Shown here piece by piece: positions 18,760 to 27,676 of a stretch of DNA of 64,000 nt. This stretch comes from Georgenia yuyongxinii (lineage in GTDB: Bacteria; Actinomycetota; Actinomycetes; Actinomycetales; Actinomycetaceae): NCBI RefSeq assembly GCF_006352065.1, contig NZ_CP040915.1, positions 1,922,001-1,986,000 on the forward strand, in the 5' to 3' direction. Numbering within the stretch: position 1 is the stretch's first letter; each line of letters begins with the position of its first letter. Position numbers and translations under genes: made by a program. A model generated the notes under the pieces. That model made no database searches. It saw only the letters and a list, made by a program, of their open reading frames with translations, and had not been told where the DNA came from.

Positions 18760-19711
18760 GGCGGCGACGTCGAGGACCTCGATGATCCCGGGGTACTGCC
18801 AGACGCGGTTGCGCTGCTTGCCTGTGCGCTCCTCGAGCACGCCGGCGTCGGTGTGCTGGGCGAGGGCGCGCTGGGCGGCCATCTGGTTCAGGCCGAGGGT
18901 AGGGCGGCGAGGTCGTCGACTAGCTGGGCGTCGGAAGAGGCGGCGAGGCGGGAGGCGTCGGAGAACCGCTCGACGATGGGTCGGGCGTCGCCGGCGCGGT
19001 AGGCGGTCAGCGCGTCGAAGTAGCCGTCTGTGTCCTTGAGCAGTCCGGCCGACACCGGCGCGGTGGTCGAGCGCAGCACGCCCCTGCCGCGCAGCAGCGC
19101 GTGCACGATGGCGCGGCCGGTGCGGCTCCCAGCCGGGCTGAGCGTGCAGCAGCTCGGCCTGCATGGTCAGCACGGCCTGCTCGTCCAGCTGGTTGGCCAG
19201 CTCGAGCGCGGCCTCCATGTCCCGCACGTTGGCGACGACCACCTGGGAATTGCCGGAGGTGGACTGGCCGATCTCGGCCAGGGCGACCTGGCGGGCGCCG
19301 GCGGTGAGCTTCTCGATCTGCGACGAGGACGTGGACTCGGTGCGCAGCAGGATGGACGACATCGGCCCGAGCGTGGGGAGTCGGCGCCGAGCACGAAGCG
19401 GGCGTAGGCGTCGAAGCGCGACAGCGCGGAGGTGGCTTCCTCGGCGTCCGCGTCGTCCCGACCGGGGTGTGACGAGGTGTGCTGCGTCGTCGGCTCGACG
19501 CCGGCGGTGAGCTTCTCGATCTGCGACGAGGACGTGGACTCGGTGCGCAGCAGGATGGACGACATCGGCCCGAGCGTGGGGAGTCGGCGCCGAGCACGAA
19601 GCGGGCGTAGGCGTCGAAGCGCGACAGCGCGGAGGTGGCTTCCTCGGCGTCCGCGTCGTCCCGACCGGGGTGTGACGAGGTGTGCTGCGTCGTCGGCTCG
19701 TTGCTGTTCAT
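18760..19711 (-). pseudogene. Broken Fic-family (AMPylase) gene
   Basis: Intact Fic proteins transfer AMP from ATP to target proteins. The remnant starts at the ATG at 19711; about 42 codons (to FVLGADSP) are followed by a one-base frameshift and the SSILLRTESTSSSQIEKLTAG block. A 203-bp tandem duplication then intervenes before ARQVALAEIG runs to about 19128. There the frame jumps straight to RTGRAIVHALLR, so the region with the catalytic HPFxxGNG motif is deleted. A second jump near 18895 leads to the C-terminal winged-helix part (NQMAAQRALAQHTDAGVLEE, VWQYPGIIEVLD). It cannot encode an active Fic enzyme. Confidence 0.78.
19296..19700. repeat. 203-bp perfect tandem duplication
   Basis: Two identical copies, 19296-19497 and 19499-19700, with period 203. 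It lies inside the Fic pseudogene. Because 203 is not a multiple of three, it adds a further frameshift. Both copies carry the same one-base deletion, so the deletion came first. Confidence 0.9.
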
Positions 19712-19903
19712 CGGGTTGGCGTGGTGCAGGCGGGCGTTCCAGACGAGGATTCTGGGCCGCCCGCCCGCGGCACCCGAGAAGTGGCGCCTCGACGTCGGTC
19801 CGGCCCCATCGGGCGGACGGACTCCCCGGGGCAGCTCGTCGGGGAATGTCATTTTCGATGACCGCGGGAGCGGCCTCGTCGCCATCCGGTGAGGAGGAGA
19901 CCG

Positions 19904-20299
19904 ATGGTCCGAAGCCAGGTTTCGATCGGTACGGGCCGGCTGCGCCCAGAGCGGGGACTCGTGGAGCGGGCCTGCGAGCTGCACGCCGCCCTCGGGCTGC
20001 CCGTCCGCATGAAGATGATCAAGGTGCTCGGCTCTCAGGAGGCCGTGCCACCGTCGGTCAGCGAGGTCGGACGCACCCTGCAGATCAGTCAACCCACTGC
20101 CACCAAACATCTGGCGATCTTGCACCGCGCCGGCTTCGTCCGGAGGCAACAGGTGGGCTCACGGGTCCACTACGCCCTCGACCGCGAGACCGTCGCGGAG
20201 TACGAGGAAGTCATGAAGCTGGCTTTCCACCATGCCACGACGCCGTGCGTCAACTCGTTCGACTGCGACACGTGCCCGTTCGCGCAGACCTGCATATAG
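19904..20299 (+). CDS. ArsR-type winged-helix regulator with C-terminal cysteine cluster
   Basis: 131 aa. The start ATG at 19904 has a strong GAGGAGGAGA site. Residues 30-95 form a winged helix: SEVGRTLQISQPTATKHLAIL is the recognition region and GSRVHYAL the wing. The C-terminal tail carries four cysteines (115, 121, 124, 130), and a fifth is at 24. Such clusters in this fold bind metals or an Fe-S centre; which one cannot be told. No obvious partner gene adjoins it: upstream is the Fic remnant and downstream a gene-poor stretch. Its stop codon lies inside a 19-bp tandem repeat. Confidence 0.8.
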   Translation: MVRSQVSIGTGRLRPERGLVERACELHAALGLPVRMKMIKVLGSQEAVPPSVSEVGRTLQISQPTATKHLAILHRAGFVRRQQVGSRVHYALDRETVAEYEEVMKLAFHHATTPCVNSFDCDTCPFAQTCI

Positions 20300-20330
20300 G
20301 AAGCGTGCCGACATATAGGAAGCGTGCCGA
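20293..20330. repeat. 19-bp tandem repeat across the regulator stop codon
   Basis: Two perfect copies, 20293-20311 and 20312-20330. The first contains the TAG stop of the ArsR-type gene, so the duplication left the reading frame unharmed. Confidence 0.85.
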
Positions 20331-20706
20331 GCGTGGAACGGTCTCGTGGCGCCTCGGGTTGCCCACGACCGAAGGGCGGGTGATGAACCGAGTGAGCACA
20401 CCTGTCCGTCGTCCGAACCGCGAGCATTCGAGCTGCTTTGGTCGGGCGGGAATCTCGAGGGTCCATTTGCCCGTCCAGATTCAGCCCGGACGAGTTCCTC
20501 ACCAGTACGGGGAAAACCGCTGTTTCCGAAACTGAGGGCGCGGTAGCTGGCAAGTACCCGATTCCTTCTGGAGGTCGGATGTCGATTTTCGCCGGAGGTC
20601 CACAGAGGTCCACAGAGGTCCACAGAGGTCCCAGAGGCAGCAAAGGTTTCCAGGTCCGCGACCGCACCCAGGCAGCACTTCGGAGTGGGGGCTGTGATCG
20701 TGATCC
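20331..20706. other. Gene-poor stretch with a 10-bp tandem repeat
   Basis: No convincing gene in 376 bases. The base composition is lower in GC than the surroundings. A repeat with unit AGGTCCACAG occurs three times at 20598-20627 with a degenerate fourth copy. Nothing else is recognised. Confidence 0.6.
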
Positions 20707-21411
20707 TCACGCCGAACCGGAGGCGGCCGGCCGCAAAAGCCACACGCTCGCGGCAGCGGTCCATGCCAGTTGGGTGAGGAGCACCAGGAACCCGAGGTCG
20801 CCGTGGAGGGACGCGAGACCGTCCCGTGCGTGGGCGGCCGCACCAGCGATCCCGGCTGCGGCCATCACGAGGCTGGACCATCCGAGTGTGCGGGCGCGTG
20901 GGGTGCCGGTCAGCAGAACGACGCCGGTGGACCCGCCCAGGATCGCGAGACCCACGTTCGCGACCACGAAGAACACCGACGACAGGTCGTAGACCGCCAT
21001 GATGACGGGCAGGTCGCCGGCGGCGGCCGTCCCGTGGGCGAGCGACGCGATGACGGCATAGCCGACTAGCTGGCAGGTGGCCAGCATGGTCCCGCCGATC
21101 GCGGCGGCGACCGGAAGCACCGACGCCGGACGTCGCGCCCAGAGGGCGGCGCAGACCCCGGCGACGAAGAGGCACAGCAGCCCGATGGACACGGTCTCGA
21201 GCAGGGTGGCGGTCAGGTAGGCGGCGCTGCCGTCGGCGTACCGCCCGGCGATCGCTGCGGCGCTTGTTCCTCCCGGGTCGGCGGGCAGGACAACGAAGCT
21301 CGCCGCCATCGCGGCGACCGACGTCATGCCGGCCATTCCGGCGATCCGGACACCGCGATCCGCAGCGTGCTGGGTGGTCGGGTGGGAGGCGGGGCGGGTG
21401 TGGGTGGTCAT
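20707..21411 (-). CDS. Six-helix membrane protein of unknown function
   Basis: 234 aa. About six hydrophobic helices (first near residues 25-45, last near 205-228) with short loops, ending in a Pro/Ala-rich tail. It resembles small uncharacterised actinobacterial membrane proteins of the DUF998/DUF4386 kind, but I cannot place it with certainty. The ATG at 21411 starts it. It is divergent from the two-component genes, with 200 bases between, so it may be a target or sensor partner of that system (inference from position only). Confidence 0.7.
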   Translation of the reverse strand: MTTHTRPASHPTTQHAADRGVRIAGMAGMTSVAAMAASFVVLPADPGGTSAAAIAGRYADGSAAYLTATLLETVSIGLLCLFVAGVCAALWARRPASVLPVAAAIGGTMLATCQLVGYAVIASLAHGTAAAGDLPVIMAVYDLSSVFFVVANVGLAILGGSTGVVLLTGTPRARTLGWSSLVMAAAGIAGAAAHARDGLASLHGDLGFLVLLTQLAWTAAASVWLLRPAASGSA

Positions 21412-21610
21412 GGGAACCTCCGAGGGACGTGTCGTGGTGCGAGGAACCTAGGCGCGCGAAGAAGGCGCGGTCGTCAGCCCTCAGGACGGTCCAGGCTGTC
21501 GGGAAGCGACGCCGTGGAGGTCCGGCGGAGGAGGCGGGTCAACCACCGGGATGACCCGCCTCCGCCTCGGGGTCCTCCCGCTGCAGGGGGCCAGTGCCTT
21601 ACGGTGAGCC

Positions 21611-22819
21611 GTGGCTGTCGACGCGGACGCGGCACGAGGACGGGTGGTTGCTCCCCCTGTCCCGGCCGACGCCGTGCTGGCGCTCGTGTTCACGGTCATT
21701 GCGCAAGTGGACGTGTGGCGCCCCGACCTCGCGGTGTGGGGCGACGACCCGGTCGCTGGGCCGGCGGCTCTCAACTCGGCGTTGCTGCTCCTCGTCACCG
21801 TGCCGGTCGCCTGGCGACGCACGGCGCCGCTGGCAGCGACTGCGGCGTCGATGACCGGGGTGACGGCCCAAGCCGCCCTGACGGGGCAGCCGCCGATCGG
21901 GCTGTTGCTGGTGGCTCCCGTCCTGACGGTGGTGTACTCGGCGGCCGCGTACGGGACGCGCCGGCAGGCGTGGATCGGGCTGGCGCTGACCGCCGTCGCC
22001 ACTGCCGTCCACGACGCGCTGGACCCCCGCATCCAGAGCTTGGACGACGTCGGGGAGGCGTCCTACTGGTGGTTGGTCATCGCGCTGGCGTGGCTGGTGG
22101 GACTTTACGTGGGGAGCCGGCGCCGCGCACGACTGGACGCCGCTCTGGCGCGCCAGCGCGAAGTCGAGCTGGAGCGCGCCGAGCAGGAGGCCGTGGCCCG
22201 GGAACGGCTACGGATCGCGAACGAGCTCCACGACGTCGTCGCTCACAACGTCAGCGTGGTCGCCCTGCACGTCGGGGCAGCCCTCGAGCTGCTCGACGGC
22301 ACGTCCGAACGAGCCCGCGAGCCGCTGCTCATCGTCGAGGCAACCGCCCGCAGCACCCTGAAAGAGATGCGCTCGCTGCTCGGCATCCTCCGCAGCGCCG
22401 ACGCAGACGCCACCCAGGCGCCCCAGCCGGGGCTGGCCTCCCTGCGCGCCCTGGTGGCCGGCGTGACGGACGCAGGACTCCCTGTTGAGCTGGCGATCGA
22501 GGGGAAGGCCCATCCCCTCCCCGCGGGAGTGGACCTCGCCGCCTACCGCATCGTGCAGGAAGCGCTCACCAACATCCTCAAGCACGCCGTCGACGCCACC
22601 CACGCGGTGGTCAGAGTCTGCTTTGCGCCGGGGAGAGTGCAGCTGTCGATCTTTGACGACGGCCGCCCGAACCCGCGGGCCGACCGAGTTCCCGGCCACG
22701 GGCTGGTCGGGATGCGGGAACGAGTGGCCCTGTACGGCGGCGAGCTGACCGTAGGCGCTGGAACGGCCGGAGGCTTCCTGGTCGAGGCCCGGCTGCCGAT
22801 CGGTGAGGCGACGCCGTGA
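21611..22819 (+). CDS. Sensor histidine kinase, NarL/DesK type
   Basis: 402 aa. Residues 20-170 hold about five membrane helices with no extracellular domain, a membrane-sensing layout. A coiled linker leads to the HisKA_3 motif ELHDVVAHNVSVVALH with phospho-acceptor His207. The HATPase domain follows with QEALTNILKHA and GHGLVGMRERV. It works with the adjacent LuxR-type regulator. The GTG at 21611 has no ribosome-binding site but follows TACGGT by five bases, suggesting a leaderless mRNA. The signal is not known; such membrane-only sensors often answer to cell-envelope stress. Confidence 0.88.
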   Translation: MAVDADAARGRVVAPPVPADAVLALVFTVIAQVDVWRPDLAVWGDDPVAGPAALNSALLLLVTVPVAWRRTAPLAATAASMTGVTAQAALTGQPPIGLLLVAPVLTVVYSAAAYGTRRQAWIGLALTAVATAVHDALDPRIQSLDDVGEASYWWLVIALAWLVGLYVGSRRRARLDAALARQREVELERAEQEAVARERLRIANELHDVVAHNVSVVALHVGAALELLDGTSERAREPLLIVEATARSTLKEMRSLLGILRSADADATQAPQPGLASLRALVAGVTDAGLPVELAIEGKAHPLPAGVDLAAYRIVQEALTNILKHAVDATHAVVRVCFAPGRVQLSIFDDGRPNPRADRVPGHGLVGMRERVALYGGELTVGAGTAGGFLVEARLPIGEATP

Positions 22820-23499
22820 TCCGGGTGCTGATCGTCGACGACCAAGCGCTCGTGCGGAGTGGGCTACGGCTGATCCTGGAGGCGCAGGCGGACCTGGTGG
22901 TGGTCGGCGAAGCCGAGGACGCCGCCGCTGCCCTCACCGCCGCCCGGGCCCTGCTTCCTGACGTGGTGCTGATGGATGTCCGCATGCCCGGCGCCGACGG
23001 CATCGAAGCCACCCGGCGGCTCAACGAACTGGGGCTCGATCCCACGCCGCGGGTGATCGTCCTCACCACGTTCGACCTCGACCGGCACGTCTACGACGCC
23101 CTCCGCGCCGGAGCGTGCGGGTTCCTCACCAAGGACGTGGCCCGCGGTCAGCTGATCGACGCCGTCCGCGTCGCCGCCGCTGGTGGGACCCTGCTCGCCC
23201 CGACGGTCACGCGGCGGCTCATCGAGCACTTCACCTCGGGGCCGCCACCAGGACCAGGGCGTCCCGCCGCCCTCGAGACCCTGACCGACCGGGAGGTCGA
23301 CGTCCTTCGGTCCGTGGCCGGCGGCGGGAGCAACGCCGACGTGGCCAGGGCTCTCTTTCTCAGCGAGGCCACCGTGAAGACCCACCTCAACCGCCTGCTC
23401 ACCAAGCTGGGCCTCGGCAACCGCACCCAAGCCGTCGTCCTGGCGTACGAGGTCGGCCTCGTCCAACCCGGCCGGGGGGACGCTTCCACCGGTACGTGA
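22816..23499 (+). CDS. LuxR-type response regulator
   Basis: 227 aa. The receiver domain (1-120) has the acidic pair DD at 8-9, phospho-acceptor Asp54 in VLMDVRMPGADG, and the conserved Thr and Lys (VLTTFD, FLTKD). The C-terminal domain (about 150-215) has the LuxR helix-turn-helix (LTDREVDVLRSVAGG, then SEATVKTHLNRLLTKLG). The GTG overlaps the kinase stop by four bases, so the pair is co-translated. The target genes are not evident, but the divergent membrane protein is the natural first candidate. Confidence 0.92.
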   Translation: MIRVLIVDDQALVRSGLRLILEAQADLVVVGEAEDAAAALTAARALLPDVVLMDVRMPGADGIEATRRLNELGLDPTPRVIVLTTFDLDRHVYDALRAGACGFLTKDVARGQLIDAVRVAAAGGTLLAPTVTRRLIEHFTSGPPPGPGRPAALETLTDREVDVLRSVAGGGSNADVARALFLSEATVKTHLNRLLTKLGLGNRTQAVVLAYEVGLVQPGRGDASTGT

Positions 23500-23561
23500 C
23501 TACCGCCCCCTGCTGTCGACGCAGCGCCGACCTGCTCGGCGACATGCAGACCCAGCGGGTG

Positions 23562-23593
23562 CAGGCACCGCTAGAACCTGGCCCCGGTGCCTG
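23562..23593. terminator. Hairpin between convergent genes
   Basis: Perfect 9-bp arms (23562-23570 and 23585-23593) with a 14-base loop, followed on the plus strand by a run of C and T. It sits between the response regulator and the acetyltransferase. Confidence 0.5.
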
Positions 23594-23615
23594 GTCCCCC
23601 TTATCCATCTCGCTG

Positions 23616-24197
23616 TCAGCCCTCGACGCTGCGGACCACGCGTGCCGGGTTGCCCACCGCCACGACGCCGGCCGGCAGGTCCTTGGTGACCACCGCCCCG
23701 GCGCCCACCACGGTGTTCTCGCCGATCGTCACGCCCGGGCAGACGACGACGCCGCCTCCCAGCCACACGTTGTCGCCGATGGTGATGGGCTGTGCGGCCT
23801 CCCACTTTTGTCGCCGCGGCTCCGGCTCGACGGGGTGCGTGGGGGTGAGCAGCTGGACGTTCGGGCCCATCTGGACGTCGTCGCCGATCGTGATGGGGGC
23901 GACGTCGAGCGCGACCAGGCCGTAGTTGGCGAAGCAGCGCGCACCCACCGTGATGTGCGTGCCGTAGTCGACGTAGAACGGCGGGCGGATCTCGGTGCCC
24001 TCGCCCACACCCCCCAGAAGCGCCTCCAGGAGCCGGCGGCGCAGCGGGCCCTGGCGGACGGTGGTCGCGTTGTACGCCGCCATGAGGTCCACGGCGACGG
24101 CGTACTGCTCGACCAGCTCGGGGTCGTCGGCGATGTAGGGGTCCCCGGCGAGCATGCGCTCGCGCATGGTGCGGGTGTCGTCGGTGGGTGTGGTCAT
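23616..24197 (-). CDS. Sugar O-acetyltransferase (maltose acetyltransferase family)
   Basis: 193 aa. The N-terminal Mac domain (about 5-60, TMRERMLAGDPYIADDPELV) is followed by a left-handed beta-helix of hexapeptide repeats, including ITIGDDVQMGPNVQLLTPTHP and ITIGDNVWLGGGVVVCPGVTIG. The catalytic His is in THPV. These enzymes transfer acetyl from acetyl-CoA to maltose, glucose or galactosides. The frame is open to 24440, but the ATG at 24197 gives the family N-terminus. It is convergent with the two-component genes and divergent from thrS. Confidence 0.88.
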   Translation of the reverse strand: MTTPTDDTRTMRERMLAGDPYIADDPELVEQYAVAVDLMAAYNATTVRQGPLRRRLLEALLGGVGEGTEIRPPFYVDYGTHITVGARCFANYGLVALDVAPITIGDDVQMGPNVQLLTPTHPVEPEPRRQKWEAAQPITIGDNVWLGGGVVVCPGVTIGENTVVGAGAVVTKDLPAGVVAVGNPARVVRSVEG

Positions 24198-24318
24198 GCC
24201 ACGAACGTATCCAGTGCGGCGGGCCAGGTCATCCGCGGGCCGCCGGCGGTGCGCGGACGCGTGACCTGCGCTCGCTAGGATCGGGGGGTCCTGTCCGTGA
24301 ACTGCCTGGAGTCCCATC

Positions 24319-26337
24319 GTGTCCGTGCGCACCCTGACCATCGACGGCGTCTCGCGAGAAGTCAGCGATGGCACCACGGGCACCGACCTCTTCGCGGACC
24401 GCCGCGACGTCGTCGCCCTCAACGTCGACGGCGAGCTCACGGACCTCGCCGTTTCGCTGCACAGCCTGCCCGACGGCGCCGGCGTCGAGTCGGTGACCCT
24501 CGACAGTCCCGAGGGGCTGTCGATCCTGCGTCATTCGGCCGCCCACGTGCTCGCTCAGGCGGTGCAGCAGGTGAACCCCGACGCCAAGCTGGGCATCGGC
24601 CCGCCCATCACCGACGGGTTCTATTACGACTTCGACGTCGAGGAGCCGTTCACCCCCGAGGACCTCCGCGCGCTGGAGAAGGCCATGGCGCGGATCGTCA
24701 AGGAGGGGCAGGGCTTCCGCCGTCGGGTCGTCACCGAGGACGAGGCGCGCAACGAGCTCGCCGACCAGCCCTACAAGCTCGAGCTGATCGGGCTCAAGGG
24801 CGCCACCGCCGACGGCGCCGAGGCCGCCGAGGGGGCGTCCGTGGAGGTCGGCGCGGGCGAGCTGACCATCTACGACAACGTGCGCCGCGGCGGTGAGGTC
24901 GCCTGGAAGGACCTGTGCCGGGGCCCGCACCTGCCCACCACGAAGCTGATCGGTAACGGCTTCGCCCTCATGCGCTCCGCCGCCGCCTACTGGCGTGGCA
25001 GCGAGAAGAACCCCCAGCTGCAGCGCATCTACGGCACCGCCTGGCCGAGCAAGGACGACCTCAAGGCCTACACCGAGCGCCTGGCCGAGGCCGAGCGCCG
25101 CGACCACCGCCGGCTCGGCTCGGAGATGGACCTGTTCTCCTTCCCCGACGAGATCGGCTCCGGCCTGGCGGTCTTCCACCCCAGGGGCGGGATCGTGCGC
25201 ATGGAGATGGAGGACTACTCCCGCCGGCGCCACGTGGAGGAGGGGTACTCCTTCGTCAACACCCCGCACATCACCAAGGGCCGGCTGTTCGAGGTCTCCC
25301 AGCACCTCTCCTGGTACCGCGAGGGCATGTACCCCCCGATGCACCTCGACGAGGAGCGCGACGCCGAGGGCAACGTCCGCAAGCCGGGGCAGGACTACTA
25401 CCTCAAGCCGATGAACTGCCCCATGCACAACCTGATCTTCCGTTCGCGCGGACGGTCCTACCGGGAGCTGCCGCTGCGGCTGTTCGAGTTCGGCACCGTC
25501 TACCGCAACGAGAAGTCCGGCGTGGTGCACGGCCTGACCCGGGCGCGCGGGTTCACCCAGGACGACGCGCACATTTACTGCACCCGGGAGCAGATGAAAG
25601 ACGAGCTCACCACCACGCTCAACTTCGTGCTCGGCCTCCTCAAGGACTACGGCCTCACCGACTTCTATCTCGAGCTGTCCTCCAAGGACCCGGAGAAGTC
25701 GGTCGGCTCCGACGAGGTCTGGGAGGAGGCCACCCGCACGCTCCAGGAGGTCGGCGAGGCCTCCGGCCTGGAGCTGGTGCCCGACCCGGGCGGCGCGGCG
25801 TTCTACGGCCCGAAGATCTCCGTCCAGGCCCGCGATGCCATCGGCCGCACCTGGCAGATGTCCACGATCCAGCTCGACTTCAACCTGCCCGAGCTCTTCG
25901 AGCTCGAGTACACCGCCGCCGACGGCTCCCGGCAGCGCCCGGTGATGATCCACCGCGCCCTGTTCGGGTCCATCGAGCGGTTCTTCGCGGTCCTGCTCGA
26001 GCACTACGCCGGCGCGTTCCCCGCCTGGCTCGCCCCGGTCCAGGTGCTCGGCGTGCCCGTGGCCGACGTCTTCGACGACTACCTGCGCGGCGTGGCCGAC
26101 CAGCTCCGCGCCCGCGGCGTGCGGGTCGAGCTGGACACCTCCGACGACCGGTTCGGCAAGAAGATCCGCAACGCCGCCAAGGAGAAGGTGCCCTTCGTGC
26201 TCATCGCCGGTGGCGAGGACGCCGAGGCCGGCGCGGTCTCGTTCCGGTTCCGGGACGGCAGCCAGCGCAACCAGGTCCCGATCGCGGAGGCGGTCGAGCT
26301 CATCGCGGGGGCGATCGCCCGCCGGGAGCAGGTGTGA
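24319..26337 (+). CDS. thrS: Threonyl-tRNA synthetase
   Basis: 672 aa class II synthetase. Domain order: TGS (1-65), the editing domain (about 75-230, with the [11 protein letters not shown] motif), the catalytic core with motif 2 ([30 protein letters not shown]) and motif 3, then the anticodon-binding domain (about 570-665). The GTG at 24319 has a CTGGAG site at eight bases. A TAGGAT -10 box lies at 24277-24282. No T-box leader is seen. It heads the operon thrS-HIT-pgsA-patA-pimA, in which each gene overlaps the next. Confidence 0.97.
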   Translation: MSVRTLTIDGVSREVSDGTTGTDLFADRRDVVALNVDGELTDLAVSLHSLPDGAGVESVTLDSPEGLSILRHSAAHVLAQAVQQVNPDAKLGIGPPITDGFYYDFDVEEPFTPEDLRALEKAMARIVKEGQGFRRRVVTEDEARNELADQPYKLELIGLKGATADGAEAAEGASVEVGAGELTIYDNVRRGGEVAWKDLCRGPHLPTTKLIGNGFALMRSAAAYWRGSEKNPQLQRIYGTAWPSKDDLKAYTERLAEAERRDHRRLGSEMDLFSFPDEIGSGLAVFHPRGGIVRMEMEDYSRRRHVEEGYSFVNTPHITKGRLFEVSQHLSWYREGMYPPMHLDEERDAEGNVRKPGQDYYLKPMNCPMHNLIFRSRGRSYRELPLRLFEFGTVYRNEKSGVVHGLTRARGFTQDDAHIYCTREQMKDELTTTLNFVLGLLKDYGLTDFYLELSSKDPEKSVGSDEVWEEATRTLQEVGEASGLELVPDPGGAAFYGPKISVQARDAIGRTWQMSTIQLDFNLPELFELEYTAADGSRQRPVMIHRALFGSIERFFAVLLEHYAGAFPAWLAPVQVLGVPVADVFDDYLRGVADQLRARGVRVELDTSDDRFGKKIRNAAKEKVPFVLIAGGEDAEAGAVSFRFRDGSQRNQVPIAEAVELIAGAIARREQV

Positions 26338-26918
26338 ACGTGCCCGCCGCAGAACCGGCCGGCTCGCTGGCCGGCGTGCCCGACGCCTTCCAGCGGCTGT
26401 GGACCCCGCACCGGATGGCCTACATCGACGGCGCGGACCGCCCCGACGACGACGGCGAGACCACCTGCCCGTTCTGCCGCACCCCCGGGCGGGAGGACGC
26501 CGACGGCCTGGTCGTCCACCGCGGGGAGACGGCGTACGTGGTGCTCAACCTCTACCCGTACAACCCGGGGCACCTCCTCGTCTGCCCGTACCGGCACGTT
26601 GCCGGCTACGTGGACCTCAGCGACGCCGAGCGGGATGAGGTGGGCGCGCTCACCGCGGCCGCGATGCGGGTGCTGACCGAGGTCTCTGCCCCGCACGGGT
26701 TCAACCTCGGCATGAACCAGGGCGCCGTTGCCGGGGCCGGGATCGCCGCGCACCTGCACCAGCACGTGGTGCCGCGCTGGGGCGGGGACGCGAACTTCTT
26801 CCCGATCGTCGCGGGGACCAAGGCGCTGCCGCAGGTGCTGGGCGAGACCCGCGAGCTCCTCGCCGACGGATGGCGGCGCCTGGCTGGCGCCGCCCAGGAC
26901 GACACGGTGGTGCGGTAG
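26334..26918 (+). CDS. HIT-family nucleotide hydrolase/phosphorylase
   Basis: 194 aa. The histidine triad HLHQHVV lies at about 141-147. A CPFC motif near residue 45 and the [17 protein letters not shown] block match the Ap4A phosphorylase-like branch common in actinobacteria. The family splits dinucleoside polyphosphates or AMP-amides; the actual substrate is unknown. The GTG start overlaps the thrS stop by four bases. Its place between thrS and pgsA is conserved in actinobacteria, including mycobacteria. Confidence 0.88.
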   Translation: MNVPAAEPAGSLAGVPDAFQRLWTPHRMAYIDGADRPDDDGETTCPFCRTPGREDADGLVVHRGETAYVVLNLYPYNPGHLLVCPYRHVAGYVDLSDAERDEVGALTAAAMRVLTEVSAPHGFNLGMNQGAVAGAGIAAHLHQHVVPRWGGDANFFPIVAGTKALPQVLGETRELLADGWRRLAGAAQDDTVVR

Positions 26919-27676
26919 TGCTCAGCAGGAACGGTCGCGGCTTCGCCGCAGTGGTGTTCGGGCCGGCTGCCCGCGTGCTGGTACGCCTCGGGGTCAGCCC
27001 CGACGTCGTCACGGTCAGCGGCACCGCCGCGGTCACGGCCGCCGCGCTTACCTTGCTGCCCGCCGACCACCTCGCCGTCGGCGCCCTCGTGCTCGGCGCG
27101 CTCGTCGTGGCCGACAACCTCGACGGGCAGATGGCGCGGATGAGCAACCGTGTCTCGCGGTGGGGCGCCTTCCTCGACTCCACGATGGACCGCATCGCCG
27201 ACGCCGCGATCTTCTCCGGGGTGCTGCTGTGGGCGCTGCGCCACCTCGACGGTGCCCTCGGGGCGTGGACCGTCGGCCTGGCGCTCGCCTGCCTCGTGCT
27301 CGGCGGCGTGGTGCCCTACGCCAAGGCCCGCGCTGAGGGCCTGGGCATGACCGCCAACGTCGGCCTCGCCGAGCGCGCCGACCGGCTGGTGGTGGTCCTG
27401 GTGGCCACGCTCCTCGTCGGCCTCGGCCTGCCCGCCGCCGTCCTCACCGCCGCGCTGGCCCTGCTCGCCGTGGCCAGCGCCGTCACCGTCGTCCAGCGCA
27501 TGCGCACCGTGTACGTGCAGGCCCGCGGCGACAGCGTCGCCCTGGCGGGCGACGGCGACGAGCTGGGCGGTGACGGCGGTACGCCGGCCGAGCGGCCTGC
27601 GCCCGACGGTGCCGCGCGGCCGGCGCCCGACGGTGCCGCCAGCACGAACGGCCCGGCCGGAGGTGCGGCGTCGTGA
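26918..27676 (+). CDS. pgsA: Phosphatidylinositol phosphate synthase (CDP-alcohol phosphatidyltransferase)
   Basis: 252 aa with about six helices. The CDP-alcohol signature D-G-x2-A-R-x8-G-x3-D-x3-D is complete (Asp69, Gly70, Ala73-Arg74, Gly83, Asp87, Asp91). In actinobacteria this operon member joins CDP-diacylglycerol with inositol 1-phosphate to give PI-phosphate, the precursor of phosphatidylinositol mannosides. The GTG overlaps the last base of the preceding stop (TAGTG). The C-terminal 40 residues are a Pro/Ala/Gly-rich tail with a repeated PDGAA motif. Confidence 0.9.
   Translation: MLSRNGRGFAAVVFGPAARVLVRLGVSPDVVTVSGTAAVTAAALTLLPADHLAVGALVLGALVVADNLDGQMARMSNRVSRWGAFLDSTMDRIADAAIFSGVLLWALRHLDGALGAWTVGLALACLVLGGVVPYAKARAEGLGMTANVGLAERADRLVVVLVATLLVGLGLPAAVLTAALALLAVASAVTVVQRMRTVYVQARGDSVALAGDGDELGGDGGTPAERPAPDGAARPAPDGAASTNGPAGGAAS

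Noticed and set aside
19007-20149. A 380-codon minus-strand gene upstream of the Fic remnant
   Set aside because: Only the segment starting at 19711 looks like protein (the Fic N-terminus); the rest is frame-shifted or out of family and crosses the ArsR-type gene.
24200-24318. T-box leader before thrS
   Set aside because: The gap is 120 bases, too short for a T-box with specifier and antiterminator, and no T-box sequence is visible.
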